This document shows positions 53,752 through 63,224 of a stretch of DNA of 64,000 bases, in pieces. The notes under the pieces are model-generated. The model worked only from the letters and a program-made list of their open reading frames with translations. It ran no database searches and was not told the origin of the DNA. Source of the stretch: Nostoc sp. ATCC 43529 (GTDB lineage Bacteria > Cyanobacteriota > Cyanobacteriia > Cyanobacteriales > Nostocaceae). Where the stretch lies: the NCBI GenBank assembly GCA_003326205.1, contig LWTK01000074.1, forward strand, positions 186,001 to 250,000, in the 5' to 3' direction. The translations under genes and the position numbers were made by a program. Within the stretch, counting starts at the first letter, position 1. Each line of letters opens with the position of its first letter.

Positions 53752-54089
53752 TGCTCACTTTTTGCTGCTGGAAAAGCGATCGCCGATGTTGTTAATAGGC
53801 TCAACAACATCTTCCTGCACTTTGGTAAATTTATACTTAAATGTATAAATTTGATTGATTTTCTATTTACTTGAACCAAAAAACTGTATTTTGTAATACA
53901 TTTTTTTAAATATGTGATGACAACATAACTCCTGAGACAACAAAATAAAGCAACTATATCCTTTGTGAATAATTATTTTTCCGTATGAAAATCAGATAAT
54001 TTTGTCTATTATTAATTTTTTATACGAAAAGTTAACTATTTGTTACTTTTCACCTGTGTTTCATCTAAATAGTATGTAAAATTAAGAAC
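53752..54089. other. Intergenic region upstream of amt
   Basis: 338 bp of AT-rich DNA between purE and amt (both minus strand). It contains the dyad at 53827-53852; nothing else recognisable. Confidence 0.5.
53827..53852. promoter_or_regulatory. Perfect 10-bp inverted repeat upstream of amt
   Basis: AAATTTATAC and GTATAAATTT are exact inverted repeats around TTAAAT. The dyad sits about 75 bp upstream of the amt start codon. It is not an NtcA consensus (GTA-N8-TAC) but has the form of a dimeric regulator site. Confidence 0.5.
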
Positions 54090-54611
54090 TTAGAATTCAG
54101 CACTTTTTAAATATTGCTCGTAACCAAGTTTTTCTAGTTTGGCTTGCTTGCCTAGTACTGATTCAGATAGTGTTTGGCGATATTTTTGGACTTTTTCTAG
54201 TAATTCTGGTTGTGCTGTTGCGAGTATTTGTACTGCTAAAAGCCCAGCATTCTTCGCATTACCGATGGCCACTGTTGCTACGGGAATCCCACCAGGCATT
54301 TGTACTATTGAATACAACGAATCCAGTCCTTGTAAGTTACGGGTGGCTACAGGAACACCGATGACAGGAAGAGGAGTTAAAGAGGCTACCATTCCAGGTA
54401 GATGAGCAGCACCACCCGCACCAGCAATAATTACTTTAATACCGCGCTGGTGTGCGAATTTAGCATATTCCACCATGCGTTCTGGGGTACGATGAGCAGA
54501 AACGATCGCCACTTCATTTTCAACGCCAAATTCGTCACAAACTGCGATCGCGTCTTTCATGGTGGGCAAATCAGAATCGCTGCCCATGATAATACCAACT
54601 AAAGGAGCCAT
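54090..54611 (-). CDS. purE: N5-carboxyaminoimidazole ribonucleotide mutase PurE
   Basis: A 173-residue PurE of purine synthesis, converting N5-CAIR to CAIR. The GSDSDLPTMKDA and VSAHRTPERM motifs, catalytic His included, and GAGGAAHLPGMVASLTPLPVIGVP are typical. Full length. It is divergent from nagA, with only about 70 bp between. Confidence 0.96.
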   Translation of the reverse strand: MAPLVGIIMGSDSDLPTMKDAIAVCDEFGVENEVAIVSAHRTPERMVEYAKFAHQRGIKVIIAGAGGAAHLPGMVASLTPLPVIGVPVATRNLQGLDSLYSIVQMPGGIPVATVAIGNAKNAGLLAVQILATAQPELLEKVQKYRQTLSESVLGKQAKLEKLGYEQYLKSAEF

Positions 54612-54684
54612 AGAATTTTGGATTTTGGATTAATGGTCGATTGTTGAATTTACAATCAGATTTAGCTATATTCTCGCGAATGTG

Positions 54685-55854
54685 ATGACTCAAGCAACAC
54701 AAAGTGCCGTAGAAATTATTAATGCTAGAGTACCTGGTTACAAAGATTTGCAAATGCTCTTGATTAATCATCAAGGGATAATTGAGCAAATCTTACCAAT
54801 GAGTGCTGTAGGGGCGCACAGTGATGCAGCCCTACTAAATGTAGCAGGTGACTGGATTTCTCTAGGCGGCGTTGATTTGCAAATTAACGGTGCTTTGGGA
54901 TTGGCATTTCCTGATTTGAAGACTGAAAACGCTCATCTGCTTGAGAAAATAACGCAATATTTATGGGATGTAGGAGTAGATGGATTTTTACCGACACTTG
55001 TAACAACTTCGGTAGAAAATATTCAGCGATCGCTTGCAGTCATAGCTAATTTTACTGAAAAAGACACCTTGGGGGCAAAGTCGTGCGCCAAAATCCTTGG
55101 AGTACATTTAGAAGGGCCATTTTTGAATTTTCACAAGCGCGGCGCACACCCAGCAGAGTACCTGTTACCCTTAACAATTGACGAGGTAAAGCGGGTTTTG
55201 GGAAATTATGCCCAGATTGTAAAGGTTATTACCTTAGCGCCAGAATTAGATCCCAGTGGTGAAGTGATTCCATATTTGCGTTCTTTGGGAATTACCGTCA
55301 GTTTAGGACATTCCCAGGCGACGGCGGCGGAAGCTCAACGCGCCTTTGAACTAGGCGCAACGATGGTAACCCATGCCTTCAATGCTATGCCACCACTACA
55401 CCATCGTCAACCTGGGTTACTAGGGGCAGCAATTACTCATCCTGATGTCATGTGTGGTTTTATTGCTGATGGAGAGCATGTTTCACCTACCATGCTGCAA
55501 ATTTTACTGCGTGCCAGCGATGGAGAAAAAGGGCTATTTCTGGTTAGCGATGCCCTTGCACCTCTAGGATTACCCGATGGGGTCTATCCTTGGGACAGCC
55601 GACAAATTGAAGTCAAAAATGGTACAGCACGATTACCAGATGGCACATTATCAGGAACCACTTTACCCTTATTGGTAGGAGTGCAGAATTTGGTAAAGTG
55701 GGGAATTTGCGACGTGGAAAGTGCAATTTTATTAGCTACCAATGCACCAAGACAAGCAATTGGTTTACCAGGAATCGCCCCAGTTCAAACTGCTAATTTA
55801 TTACGCTGGCATTGGGATGAACAGACTAAAGAACTATTTTGGCAAAGATTATAG
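54685..55854 (+). CDS. nagA: N-acetylglucosamine-6-phosphate deacetylase NagA
   Basis: A 389-residue amidohydrolase that deacetylates GlcNAc-6-P in amino-sugar recycling. Metal-site segments are GVHLEGPFLNFHKRGAH, SLGHSQAT and THAFNAMPPLHHRQPG, then LVSDALAPLG with the catalytic Asp. A GTG at 54682 lies directly before the ATG; I take the ATG. It uses the short divergent space with purE for its promoter. Confidence 0.93.
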   Translation: MTQATQSAVEIINARVPGYKDLQMLLINHQGIIEQILPMSAVGAHSDAALLNVAGDWISLGGVDLQINGALGLAFPDLKTENAHLLEKITQYLWDVGVDGFLPTLVTTSVENIQRSLAVIANFTEKDTLGAKSCAKILGVHLEGPFLNFHKRGAHPAEYLLPLTIDEVKRVLGNYAQIVKVITLAPELDPSGEVIPYLRSLGITVSLGHSQATAAEAQRAFELGATMVTHAFNAMPPLHHRQPGLLGAAITHPDVMCGFIADGEHVSPTMLQILLRASDGEKGLFLVSDALAPLGLPDGVYPWDSRQIEVKNGTARLPDGTLSGTTLPLLVGVQNLVKWGICDVESAILLATNAPRQAIGLPGIAPVQTANLLRWHWDEQTKELFWQRL

Positions 55855-55859
55855 TAGTA

Positions 55860-56098
55860 GTCTATCGCATTAATTCTGAAAGGTTCGTAGTAAGCACTTT
55901 AGTGCTTAAAAATCAAGGACTAAAGTCCTTACTACAAACATTTTTTCTCTACAAAATTAATGAGACAGACCAGTAGTGGTTCGTCGCATTAGTTCTGATG
56001 GGTGAACTTCTTGTTAATTTTTCTTTCTTTGCCCTCTTTGCGTCCTTTGCGGTTAGTTTATTAACCCATCAAAATTAATGCGATAGACCAGTAGTAGC
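55860..56098. repeat. Two adjoining inverted-repeat (MITE-like) units after nagA
   Basis: Unit A (55860-55970) has ends GTCTATCGCATTAAT and ATTAATGAGACAGAC, matching 13 of 15 as inverted repeats, and encloses a GTAGTAAG...CTTACTAC hairpin. Unit B (55984-56083) has ends TCGCATTAGTTCTGATGGG and its near-perfect inverse (18 of 20). Left end of A and right end of B also match, so the pair can fold as one large structure. Unit B's core carries the CGTCCTTTGCGG word found inverted in the MITE at 43083. Confidence 0.7.
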
Positions 56099-56203
56099 CT
56101 GACAAGGCTAAAATGTTGCAATAGATTAGCGGTAAAAACATCGAATTTATAAAGTTCAAAGCCCATTTCCTAATGCACTATTTTAGTCTTGTCAGGGCAG
56201 TAG

Positions 56204-56241
56204 CTTAACCCGCCAGAGGATTGATTCTCTAACGGGTTAAG
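56204..56241. other. Hairpin downstream of flv1
   Basis: CTTAACCCG pairs exactly with CGGGTTAAG, with a further short AGAG/CTCT stem inside. It lies about 65 bp beyond the flv1 stop; without a T run it is not a classic terminator. Confidence 0.5.
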
Positions 56242-56305
56242 AGGTAAATGCAAAATCTAAAACTATCTAACTAATAATGACGTGCGCCTGCGTTGCGGAC
56301 TCACC

Positions 56306-58018
56306 TTAATAATGAGTACCGGTTTTACGATGGTTGATGGCAGTCACAGCATCAGGTTTGAGCAACTTACCTTCATCTACAGTTGCATACACAACCCAGT
56401 GGTCTCCACATTCCATACGTTGGTTGACCGAACATTCCAGATATGCCAAAGCGTCGGTAAGAACGGTACAGCCGTTATCTGCAACTGCTGTGCTAAAGCT
56501 GGCAAATCGATCTTCCCCCGGCGCAAAAGATTTACGGAAATGCTTCATGTAATCTTGATGATTGCCATCAGGTAAAATATTCAAGGCAAATTTACCACCA
56601 GGATACATTAAAGATTCGATCGCTCGATCTTTGGCGATCGCTACAGTCAGTCCAGGTGGATTAAAGGTAGCTTGAGAAACCCAAGCACCTAGCATCCCAG
56701 TAGATACTTCTCCTTGCTTTGCTGTTAAGACGCAAACGGAACCAACAATTCGACCGACAGCTTGTTCCATCGGAGTTGCAGCTTGTTGGGGTACGCGTAC
56801 CTTTTTAGCTTTTTTCAAAGCTTGGGCAAAGTCTGTACCTACTTCTTCACAGAATTTGAGAGTTACATCATCAGGTTTAAACTTCACCTTCAAAGTCTCA
56901 AAACCCAAACGATACCCAGCATCCCGGAGTTTACCTTCAATCAAATCAAATGCTTCGCCACTCCAGCCATAGGAACCAAACACCCCAGCCAGTTTGCTGT
57001 TATCACCGCTCGATAACACAATACCTAAAGCAGTATGAATGGGTGTCGGCGCATGACCGCCGATAGTCGGAGAACCGATGATAAAACCATCTGACTCTTG
57101 TAAGTTGATGCGAATTTCATCAGGGGTGGCAAATTCGCAGTTAATCGATTTGACTGCGACTCCGCCTTTGGTCAGTCCCAGAGCCATCGCTTGTGCTAAA
57201 GTTGCTGTGTTTCCGTAAGCTGAAGCATAAAGTAAAGCAACGGAAATTTCGCGATCGTTTTGAGAACGGCTCCATTCTCCATAAGCTTTGGTCAGCTGGA
57301 TTAAGCCGGTACGTACCAAAGGCCCATGACCCACAGCATACATTCTCACCTGCAAATCTGATATTTTCTCCAAAGCTGCTTGCACGTGAGGAGCTTGGGG
57401 AGCCATCAGGCAGTTAAAGTAGTAACGCTGGTCTTCTTTAAGCGCCTCTGGATTATCATCAAACGCTTCATCTCCACAGATATGAGTTGCAAATAACTTA
57501 TCTGTGTAGAGAATTTGGGTCTGTTGGTCGTAGGTACAAAGTCCTTCCGGCCAGCGCGGACTAGGAATGGGAAGGAATTTTAAAACATGACCTTTGCCTA
57601 AATCCAGAGTTTCTTTCCCCCGCATCACCAAGACTTGCAAATCCCGGTCTAGGAAAGCAGCACGCAAATTATTAGCACCAGGAAGAGAACAAACAAAAGT
57701 TACCTGTGGTGCCAGTTCTAAAATTGCTTTGAGGGTTGCAACTCGGTTGGGATTAAAATGACCTAAAATTACATAATCCAAACGCGTCAAATCTAAAGTC
57801 TGCCGCAACGTCTCTAAATAAATTTCCGTAAAGCTTTCTGGCGGTGGATCGATTAGTGCGGTTTTATCAGCTTCAATTAAATAGCAATTGGAGGTAGTAC
57901 CTCTTTCAAGTGCGTATTCAATTTCAAACCGCAGACGTGACCAACTACGTGCCCTGAGAGCCTTACTATTTGTGGCAATTGGTAAAACTTGAACGTCGCG
58001 TGGCTTGGAATTGATCAT
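56306..58018 (-). CDS. flv1: Flavodiiron protein Flv1-type
   Basis: A flavodiiron protein of about 570 residues with three parts: metallo-beta-lactamase-like domain, flavodoxin-like domain (YASAYGNTATLAQAMALG) and the extra NAD(P)H:flavin reductase-like C-terminal domain found in oxygenic phototrophs. The canonical iron-ligand set HxExDH is replaced by HFNPNR, which marks the Flv1/Flv2 class lacking a full diiron site; such proteins work with a Flv3 partner to reduce O2 beyond photosystem I. The start is ATG 58018 (MINSKPRDV). The apparent extension to 58117 (LPLSPFPLSL) is only AAAGGGG repeat DNA read in frame. It lies directly after flv3, the arrangement of the heterocyst flv1B-flv3B pair. 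Confidence 0.88.
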   Translation of the reverse strand: MINSKPRDVQVLPIATNSKALRARSWSRLRFEIEYALERGTTSNCYLIEADKTALIDPPPESFTEIYLETLRQTLDLTRLDYVILGHFNPNRVATLKAILELAPQVTFVCSLPGANNLRAAFLDRDLQVLVMRGKETLDLGKGHVLKFLPIPSPRWPEGLCTYDQQTQILYTDKLFATHICGDEAFDDNPEALKEDQRYYFNCLMAPQAPHVQAALEKISDLQVRMYAVGHGPLVRTGLIQLTKAYGEWSRSQNDREISVALLYASAYGNTATLAQAMALGLTKGGVAVKSINCEFATPDEIRINLQESDGFIIGSPTIGGHAPTPIHTALGIVLSSGDNSKLAGVFGSYGWSGEAFDLIEGKLRDAGYRLGFETLKVKFKPDDVTLKFCEEVGTDFAQALKKAKKVRVPQQAATPMEQAVGRIVGSVCVLTAKQGEVSTGMLGAWVSQATFNPPGLTVAIAKDRAIESLMYPGGKFALNILPDGNHQDYMKHFRKSFAPGEDRFASFSTAVADNGCTVLTDALAYLECSVNQRMECGDHWVVYATVDEGKLLKPDAVTAINHRKTGTHY

Positions 58019-58020
58019 AG

Positions 58021-58110
58021 GTGTTGAGTGAGGTAGGGGAATTGATGGGGAAAGGGGAAAGGGGGAAAGGGAAAGAGGGAAAGGGGAAAGGGGAAGAGTT
58101 GCCTCAGTAC
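58021..58110. repeat. GGGAAAG-type tandem repeat before flv1
   Basis: A purine-rich tandem tract of GGGAAAGG variants between flv3 and flv1. Read on the minus strand it is open and mimics an N-terminal extension of flv1. Confidence 0.8.
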
Positions 58111-58152
58111 CCAGCACCTAATCCTTATTCGCTATTCCCTACTCCCTATTCC

Positions 58153-59871
58153 CTAGTAATAATTTCCAACTTTGCGATGACGAACGGCTGTCAATGCATC
58201 GGCTTTGGAGACGCGACCCTCTTGGACGGTGCAGTATAAAATCCAGTGGTCGCTGCACTCCATACTGCTCTGTACTTCACATTCCATGTATGCTAGGGCA
58301 TCAGCCAGAATTGGGGAGCCGTTTTTGGCGGTTTGAGTTTTTACCCCTGCAAATCGGTCAGCACCAGGATGCAAGCGCTTGAGGAAGTGCTTTTTGAGTT
58401 CTTGATAATTGCCTTCTTCCAACACGTTGAGGACGAAGCGATCGCCTATTTGCATTAAGGAATCAATGGCGCGGTCTTTGGCAACGGCGATTGTGAATCC
58501 TAGTGGTTGCAAACTCGCTTGTGTCACCCAGGAAGCTAGCATGGCGCTGCTGACATCACCTTTTTTGGTGGTAACTATGTACAGTCCGCTGCTAATCCGA
58601 CCCAGGGCTTTTTCTAGGTTTACATCAATGGATTTGATTTGCTTGATGTTGCGATCGCGCACCAGCAATTGTCCCAAGTCTGTACCGGCTTCTTCACACA
58701 ATTGGAATGTCGATGCAGTGGGAGTTTCTTTAATCCGAATCGCGGGGAATGCTTCTTTGACACCCAAGTCGATAAATTTTCTTCGCAGTGTATCGATGGG
58801 TTCATCATCTCCGCCATAACATTCAAATAGCCCAACCACTTGTTTGTTCTTAGCTACAGCTAATAGGGAACTGATGCTGGCTTGGGCGGCGGCGCTGGTA
58901 GTAGGTGGCATACCAATAATGATGCCAGAGGCTCTACCAGCTAGCTCTTGGATTTCTTGGCTTTGGGCGGTACTCAGATCTAGGACTTCTACCCCAACTC
59001 CTGTTTTCTGAATTCCCTCGGCAATTGCGTGACCAAGGCGTTCAGCATGTCCGTAATCTGAGACAAAGAACAAGCCAACTGTTGTTTCTGCTTTGGCTTG
59101 TCTTTGACTCCAAGTTTCGTAACATCCAGTTAGAACATCTAGATGGTGATATAGTAATGGCCCGTGACCGTTGGCGATAATATTAATCTTTCCTAATTCA
59201 CCCATTCTCTTCATGGCATTCAGCAGAGAACGAGCATTAGGGCCCATCAAGCAGTCGTAGTAAAATCTAAAGTCAGCTTCGATCGCTTCTAAATCTTCGT
59301 CAAAGGTGCGATTGTCACAAAAGTGCATCCCAAATGCATCACAGGTATAGATAATTTGGGTTTTACGGTCGTAGCTAAAGATTGTGTCCGGCCAGTGCAG
59401 GTTAGGCGCACTCACGAATTCGATTTCGTGTCCTTTGCCGATATCTATGCGATCGCCACTTTTAACAATCCGTTTTGAAAATGGATCGTGTACTAAGCCT
59501 TCCAGAAATTGCAACGCAACTTTAGAAGCCAAAACGGTGGCTCTCGGCGCTAACTGAAGCACATCTTCCACTAAGCCGCTATGGTCTGGCTCTGTGTGAC
59601 TAACAATTATGTAATCTATTGTCTTGGGGTTAACAAGACTTTTTAAGGTATCTAAATACAGCTGGCGAAACTTCTGGTGAGAAGTATCAATCAAAACTGT
59701 TTGTTCGCCCCTAATTAGATATGAATTGTAGGTTGTACCATTTTGCAGTCCGAATTCGATATCGAAGCGATCGCGATCCCAATCAAGAGAGCGAATCGCT
59801 GTTGTATTAGGGGCAATTTCTACAGTTTGTATAGTTAGCCGATGTTGAACATTCTCTGCGATCGCTACCAT
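58153..59871 (-). CDS. flv3: Flavodiiron protein Flv3-type
   Basis: A 572-residue flavodiiron protein with beta-lactamase-like, flavodoxin-like (VSDYGHAERLGHAIAEG) and flavin reductase-like domains. The iron ligands HTEPDH are intact, as are the later His and Asp regions (DAFGMHFCDNRTFDEDL, IANGHGPLL), so it is the catalytic Flv3/Flv4 class. The adjacent Flv1-type gene points to a Flv1/Flv3 pair; adjacency of the two is the pattern known for the heterocyst forms in Anabaena, where they protect nitrogenase from O2. That assignment is an inference from order and not from the sequence alone. Confidence 0.9.
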   Translation of the reverse strand: MVAIAENVQHRLTIQTVEIAPNTTAIRSLDWDRDRFDIEFGLQNGTTYNSYLIRGEQTVLIDTSHQKFRQLYLDTLKSLVNPKTIDYIIVSHTEPDHSGLVEDVLQLAPRATVLASKVALQFLEGLVHDPFSKRIVKSGDRIDIGKGHEIEFVSAPNLHWPDTIFSYDRKTQIIYTCDAFGMHFCDNRTFDEDLEAIEADFRFYYDCLMGPNARSLLNAMKRMGELGKINIIANGHGPLLYHHLDVLTGCYETWSQRQAKAETTVGLFFVSDYGHAERLGHAIAEGIQKTGVGVEVLDLSTAQSQEIQELAGRASGIIIGMPPTTSAAAQASISSLLAVAKNKQVVGLFECYGGDDEPIDTLRRKFIDLGVKEAFPAIRIKETPTASTFQLCEEAGTDLGQLLVRDRNIKQIKSIDVNLEKALGRISSGLYIVTTKKGDVSSAMLASWVTQASLQPLGFTIAVAKDRAIDSLMQIGDRFVLNVLEEGNYQELKKHFLKRLHPGADRFAGVKTQTAKNGSPILADALAYMECEVQSSMECSDHWILYCTVQEGRVSKADALTAVRHRKVGNYY

Positions 59872-61255
59872 TATCTGTCTCCGAGCGCAAATTATCAGAT
59901 TTTTTCTGTCCTCATTATCCCTATAAATTTTTTTTAAAGTTGTAATAAATATCAGTTTTTACGATTTTTAACTTGTATTAATTATTGCTATTTTTCTGCA
60001 TTCTTTTTAACTCAAAAAATATACTAACTACTAATTTATCTATTCACACGCACTGAGTATTTAACGAAGGCAGGAGGCAGGAGGCAGGAGGCCGTTTTTG
60101 TAACAGGGATTTATACCCGGCTCCAAAAACTTTTCGTATTAAAAGGCGTTAGCGTAGCGGTACGAAGTCCTGTTTTAGACTGGATTGTTTCGATAATTTT
60201 GCTAATATTAAATTTGATTCTAATTACAAAATATCATATAAAAAATGTATTTTTTAATATAAAAATTAAAAAAATACAAAATTATTCAAAAGCTGAATAA
60301 TATTTATCAAGAGTTATAACATAGGATTTTTCAAAAATAAAGCTTTGATTATTATAGAAAAATATTAGGTAATTGCACATTTTAATTTACAATTTATCAG
60401 TTAATATTTTAAGCAGCATTCAATTTTATCAAAAAATCAAAAACATACAATTTACTTAATTTAAATCAACCCTACCTTTAAATTTGAAGTTACTCCAAGG
60501 TAGACTTGGTTTGTGTATTCTCAAATAAAAATAAATATTCTCTTTTTTGAAACCTGGGTAAGAAAAGTAAGAAAAGTAAGAAAAGTAATAAAGGTATGAA
60601 AAGTATGAAAAATCTCTAACAAATTTTTCATACTTATCAAATACTAACGAGCCAGAAGTATTTGACCCAATGGATATTACATATTTTGTTTTGTCCAGCG
60701 AAAATATTGGTACCTAAAATGTAAATTTTATGTAAACTAGAAGAAACAAGTATCTTTTCGGAGATAACCAAAGCTGATTCCCTGAAGGCAGTGGAATAAA
60801 AAAACTAGGATCACACATTCATTTTTCTACTCATCCAACTCTCAAATGGCAGCAAAACAATTTTTAAAGTTTCGATAAAATACCTGTAGGAATACAAAGA
60901 ATTGAAAAAGATTAATGATACAGTTTTTTATGTTCAAGATTAGGCAGTAATCAAGACAAAGCCAAAAAAATATTGATTTCATAGCTGTTAGCTATGGTCT
61001 CTAACTATGCAAAAAATATACTTATACAGAGGAAGGCTATCGTGTTAAAGATGCCTGGATTTTCATGTTGAATTATGATTTTAAAATGTTCTCAACCCAA
61101 GATTTCGTGTATAGAAGCCATCAAAATAGACTACGGTAGCATTAATACTTATTGTTCAGTTTGTACGTGTTATTTAAATGTGTGCCGTACTAAATAGAGG
61201 GATCTGATATAGACGTAAAAATGCCAAAGATTGACTGTGTAAAAGGTTATTGCTT
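59872..61255. other. Long AT-rich gap with simple repeats
   Basis: 1.38 kb with no gene I can support. It carries the upstream region of flv3, a GGCAGGA tandem tract (about 60069-60092), a run of AGAAAAGTA units (about 60563-60610) and a GC-rich fragment (GGCGTTAGCGTAGCGG). No RNA gene recognised. Confidence 0.6.
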
Positions 61256-61711
61256 ATGGGATGCCGATTGAAAGTTTTTCTAACTGAAGAAGAAAAGCTG
61301 ACTCTAGAAGAGTTAAGAAAAGCTAAAGATATTCCTCAACGTACTAAGGATCGTGCACAAGTTTTACTTTTGAATGCTCGTGGCTTAAAGAATGAGCAAA
61401 TTGCTAAAGGCTTGAACTGGGCGATTTCAACAGTACGCCAAACCCTTCATCGCTGGGAAAAGTTGGGGTTAGCAGGCTTATGGGATGCTCCTGGCCGAGG
61501 AGGAAAGCCCCGATATTCGGAGTCAGATTTGATTTATCTAGAAAATTGCTTAGCTCAAGAGCCAAAAGCTTATAATTCTCAAGAATTAGCCAAAAAATTG
61601 GCATCCGATCGTCAAGTAAATTTAAGTGCAGATCGACTACGACGGGTACTCAAAAAAAGGCAAAGCAAGGTTAGAAATGCAGTGCCACAACTCCAGAAAC
61701 AGAATAATTAA
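61256..61711 (+). CDS. IS630-type helix-turn-helix protein without DDE domain
   Basis: A protein of about 151 residues that matches only the N-terminal DNA-binding half of IS630 transposases: two HTH units (LEELRKAKDIPQRTKDRAQ, then ANEQIAKGLNWAISTVRQTL-type second unit) and RYSESDLIYLENCLAQEPKAYNSQELAKKLA. The catalytic DDE domain is absent and the downstream DNA shows no continuation, so it is a truncated insertion sequence or a stand-alone protein. The start is ATG 61256; a TTG at 61250 is in frame. The last 15 residues (KVRNAVPQLQKQNN) differ from the usual family pattern. Confidence 0.75.
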   Translation: MGCRLKVFLTEEEKLTLEELRKAKDIPQRTKDRAQVLLLNARGLKNEQIAKGLNWAISTVRQTLHRWEKLGLAGLWDAPGRGGKPRYSESDLIYLENCLAQEPKAYNSQELAKKLASDRQVNLSADRLRRVLKKRQSKVRNAVPQLQKQNN

Positions 61712-62106
61712 AAACAAGAATTAAGGAATCAGAATCAATATAGTGGGGAATTTAGCAAAAAGTCAGAACAACGGCTTTTGCCGATAGCGCAGCGTTAGGA
61801 AGCGTGCGGTTTCTGTTCCCCATTACAGCAGTTTTCAGGTATTTAGACCACAATCCTGTTTCTTTCTTTGCGCGGCAGTCGCTCATGGGGGAAACCCCTA
61901 AGACCGCGCTGCCTTGCCTTTGCGCCTTTGCGTGAGATAAAAATAATGTGGTTCATTTACGTGAAAATCGCTGTATTTTGAAAAATATTCGCTGGCGAAA
62001 CCACAAAGTCCTTTGGTGTTATGGTTGGATGAAGTGGAGTGTAGCCCATTCTGACCCTAAGTCACGCATCTTTCCTTGCTCCGCTTCTGAATTCTTCTTC
62101 AATACA
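61712..62106. other. Intergenic repeats
   Basis: A tract of dispersed repeat DNA. The most striking part is a GC-rich stem-loop at 61872-61915 with GGGG-GAAA-CCCC in its apex, and TTTGCGCCTTTGCG words as seen in the MITE-like units. No gene recognised. Confidence 0.55.
61872..61915. repeat. GC-rich palindromic repeat
   Basis: GCGCGGCAG and its partner CCGCGCTGCC flank a GGGG-GAAA-CCCC apex. Dispersed element type, imperfect stem. Confidence 0.65.
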
Positions 62107-62110
62107 TCAA

Positions 62111-62148
62111 AAAACAAAATCCACCTTGATATCAAATTATCAGGTGGA
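62111..62148 (-). terminator. Rho-independent terminator of ssrA
   Basis: On the minus strand TCCACCT pairs with AGGTGGA around a 15-nt loop and is followed by a TTTTGTTTTTT tail, about 20 bases past the tmRNA 3' end. Confidence 0.85.
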
Positions 62149-62168
62149 CTTGTTATTTGTTCTATTAG

Positions 62169-62558
62169 TGGATCCGAGCAGAGTCGAACTGCTGTCCAAA
62201 TTGGGTATTGACCCCCCGCTCATTCACAGGTTTAGCCTATCTGACCCTCAAGGCGGGAATCGTTCATTATCCCGAACGTAGGATGCTCTGGTTTAATCTT
62301 AGCCAGCAAGCCAACCAGAGAACGCTTGCTAGAGCATCCGTTGGGGTTTGTCCCTAGCCCTTAACGGAGTCGGACTAAAGACGCTCGAACCTGTAAGAGG
62401 TGTTTTAGGCTGCTACTAGAGCTTCCCGACGAGCAAATTTTACGATGTTATTCGCATTTACTTTTGTTTTGAGCCTTTGATTTCCGAGAGATGACCCGCT
62501 CTCGACCTGAATCACAGAGCAGCGTTCGCCAACCTGTCGAAACCGTGACGGACCCATG
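62169..62558 (-). ncRNA. ssrA: Transfer-messenger RNA (tmRNA)
   Basis: A one-piece tmRNA of about 390 nt. The 5' end GGGTCCGTCACGG and 3' end CGGATCCA pair as the tRNA-like acceptor stem, and TTCGACTCTGC (T-arm) precedes it; the terminal CCA is not encoded. The tag reading frame gives ANNIVKFARREALVAA, ending in a stop, of the cyanobacterial ANNIVxFxR type. Resume codon is GCG. A TATAAT-like -10 lies a few bases upstream on the minus strand. It rescues stalled ribosomes and marks their products for degradation. Confidence 0.97.
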
Positions 62559-62648
62559 CGCTATACATATATTATAGTTTTCTGTTAAGCAAATGTGTCG
62601 CCAGATGACAAAGAAATATTAAACTCTCATTAACCAAGCTTAACTGTT

Positions 62649-63224
62649 ATGAGTCAAACTACAAGCAAAGTTCGCTGGACAATTCAAGATGTTGCAGCAT
62701 TACCCGATAACGAATGGATTCGTTATGAGATTATCGATGGAGAATTATTTGCGGTGCGATCGCCCCACCATAAACATCAGCACGTGATTGGATGTATCTT
62801 TTCGGTGCTAAATACTTGGTCTTTAGAAACTGGTTTAGGAGAACCGTCTATTATGCCAGGGCTGATTTTTTCGGACTCTGATAATGTAGCTCCCGATGTG
62901 GTGTGGGTGAGTTATGAACGGTTGGCTCAAATTCAAGATGAAGCGGGGCATTTTCACGGAGCGCCGGAACTGGTGGTGGAAGTGCTGTCAAAAGGAAAAG
63001 CTAATGAAGACCGCGATCGCTTAGCTAAATTGAAATTATATTCGGTTCAAGGAGTCCAGGAGTATTGGATTGTCGATCGCATCGCTCAAAGAATTGAAGT
63101 CTATCGACGGGAAAATGCTCAGTTAAAACTAGTTACAACATTGCTAGTAGATGATGTAATTACATCGCCATTGTTGCCTAACTTTGCCTGTGAAGTAGCA
63201 CGTCTTTTTGTGTCACGAGGTTAG
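62649..63224 (+). CDS. Uma2 family (DUF820) endonuclease-like protein
   Basis: A 191-residue Uma2/DUF820 protein. The core is RYEIIDGELFAVRSPHHKHQHV, NVAPDVVWVS, and LVVEVLSKGKANEDRDRLAKLKLY with Asp and E-V-L-S-K as the nuclease-like positions, and EYWIVDRIAQRIEVYRR near the end. Second Uma2 gene in the window. Function unknown. Divergent from tmRNA, alone. Confidence 0.9.
   Translation: MSQTTSKVRWTIQDVAALPDNEWIRYEIIDGELFAVRSPHHKHQHVIGCIFSVLNTWSLETGLGEPSIMPGLIFSDSDNVAPDVVWVSYERLAQIQDEAGHFHGAPELVVEVLSKGKANEDRDRLAKLKLYSVQGVQEYWIVDRIAQRIEVYRRENAQLKLVTTLLVDDVITSPLLPNFACEVARLFVSRG

Noticed and set aside
51867..53826. NtcA site (GTA-N8-TAC) before the amt genes
   Set aside because: No perfect match by eye; near matches had wrong spacing.
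61948..62211. An 87-codon plus-strand frame
   Set aside because: It overlaps the ssrA terminator and the tmRNA 3' end.
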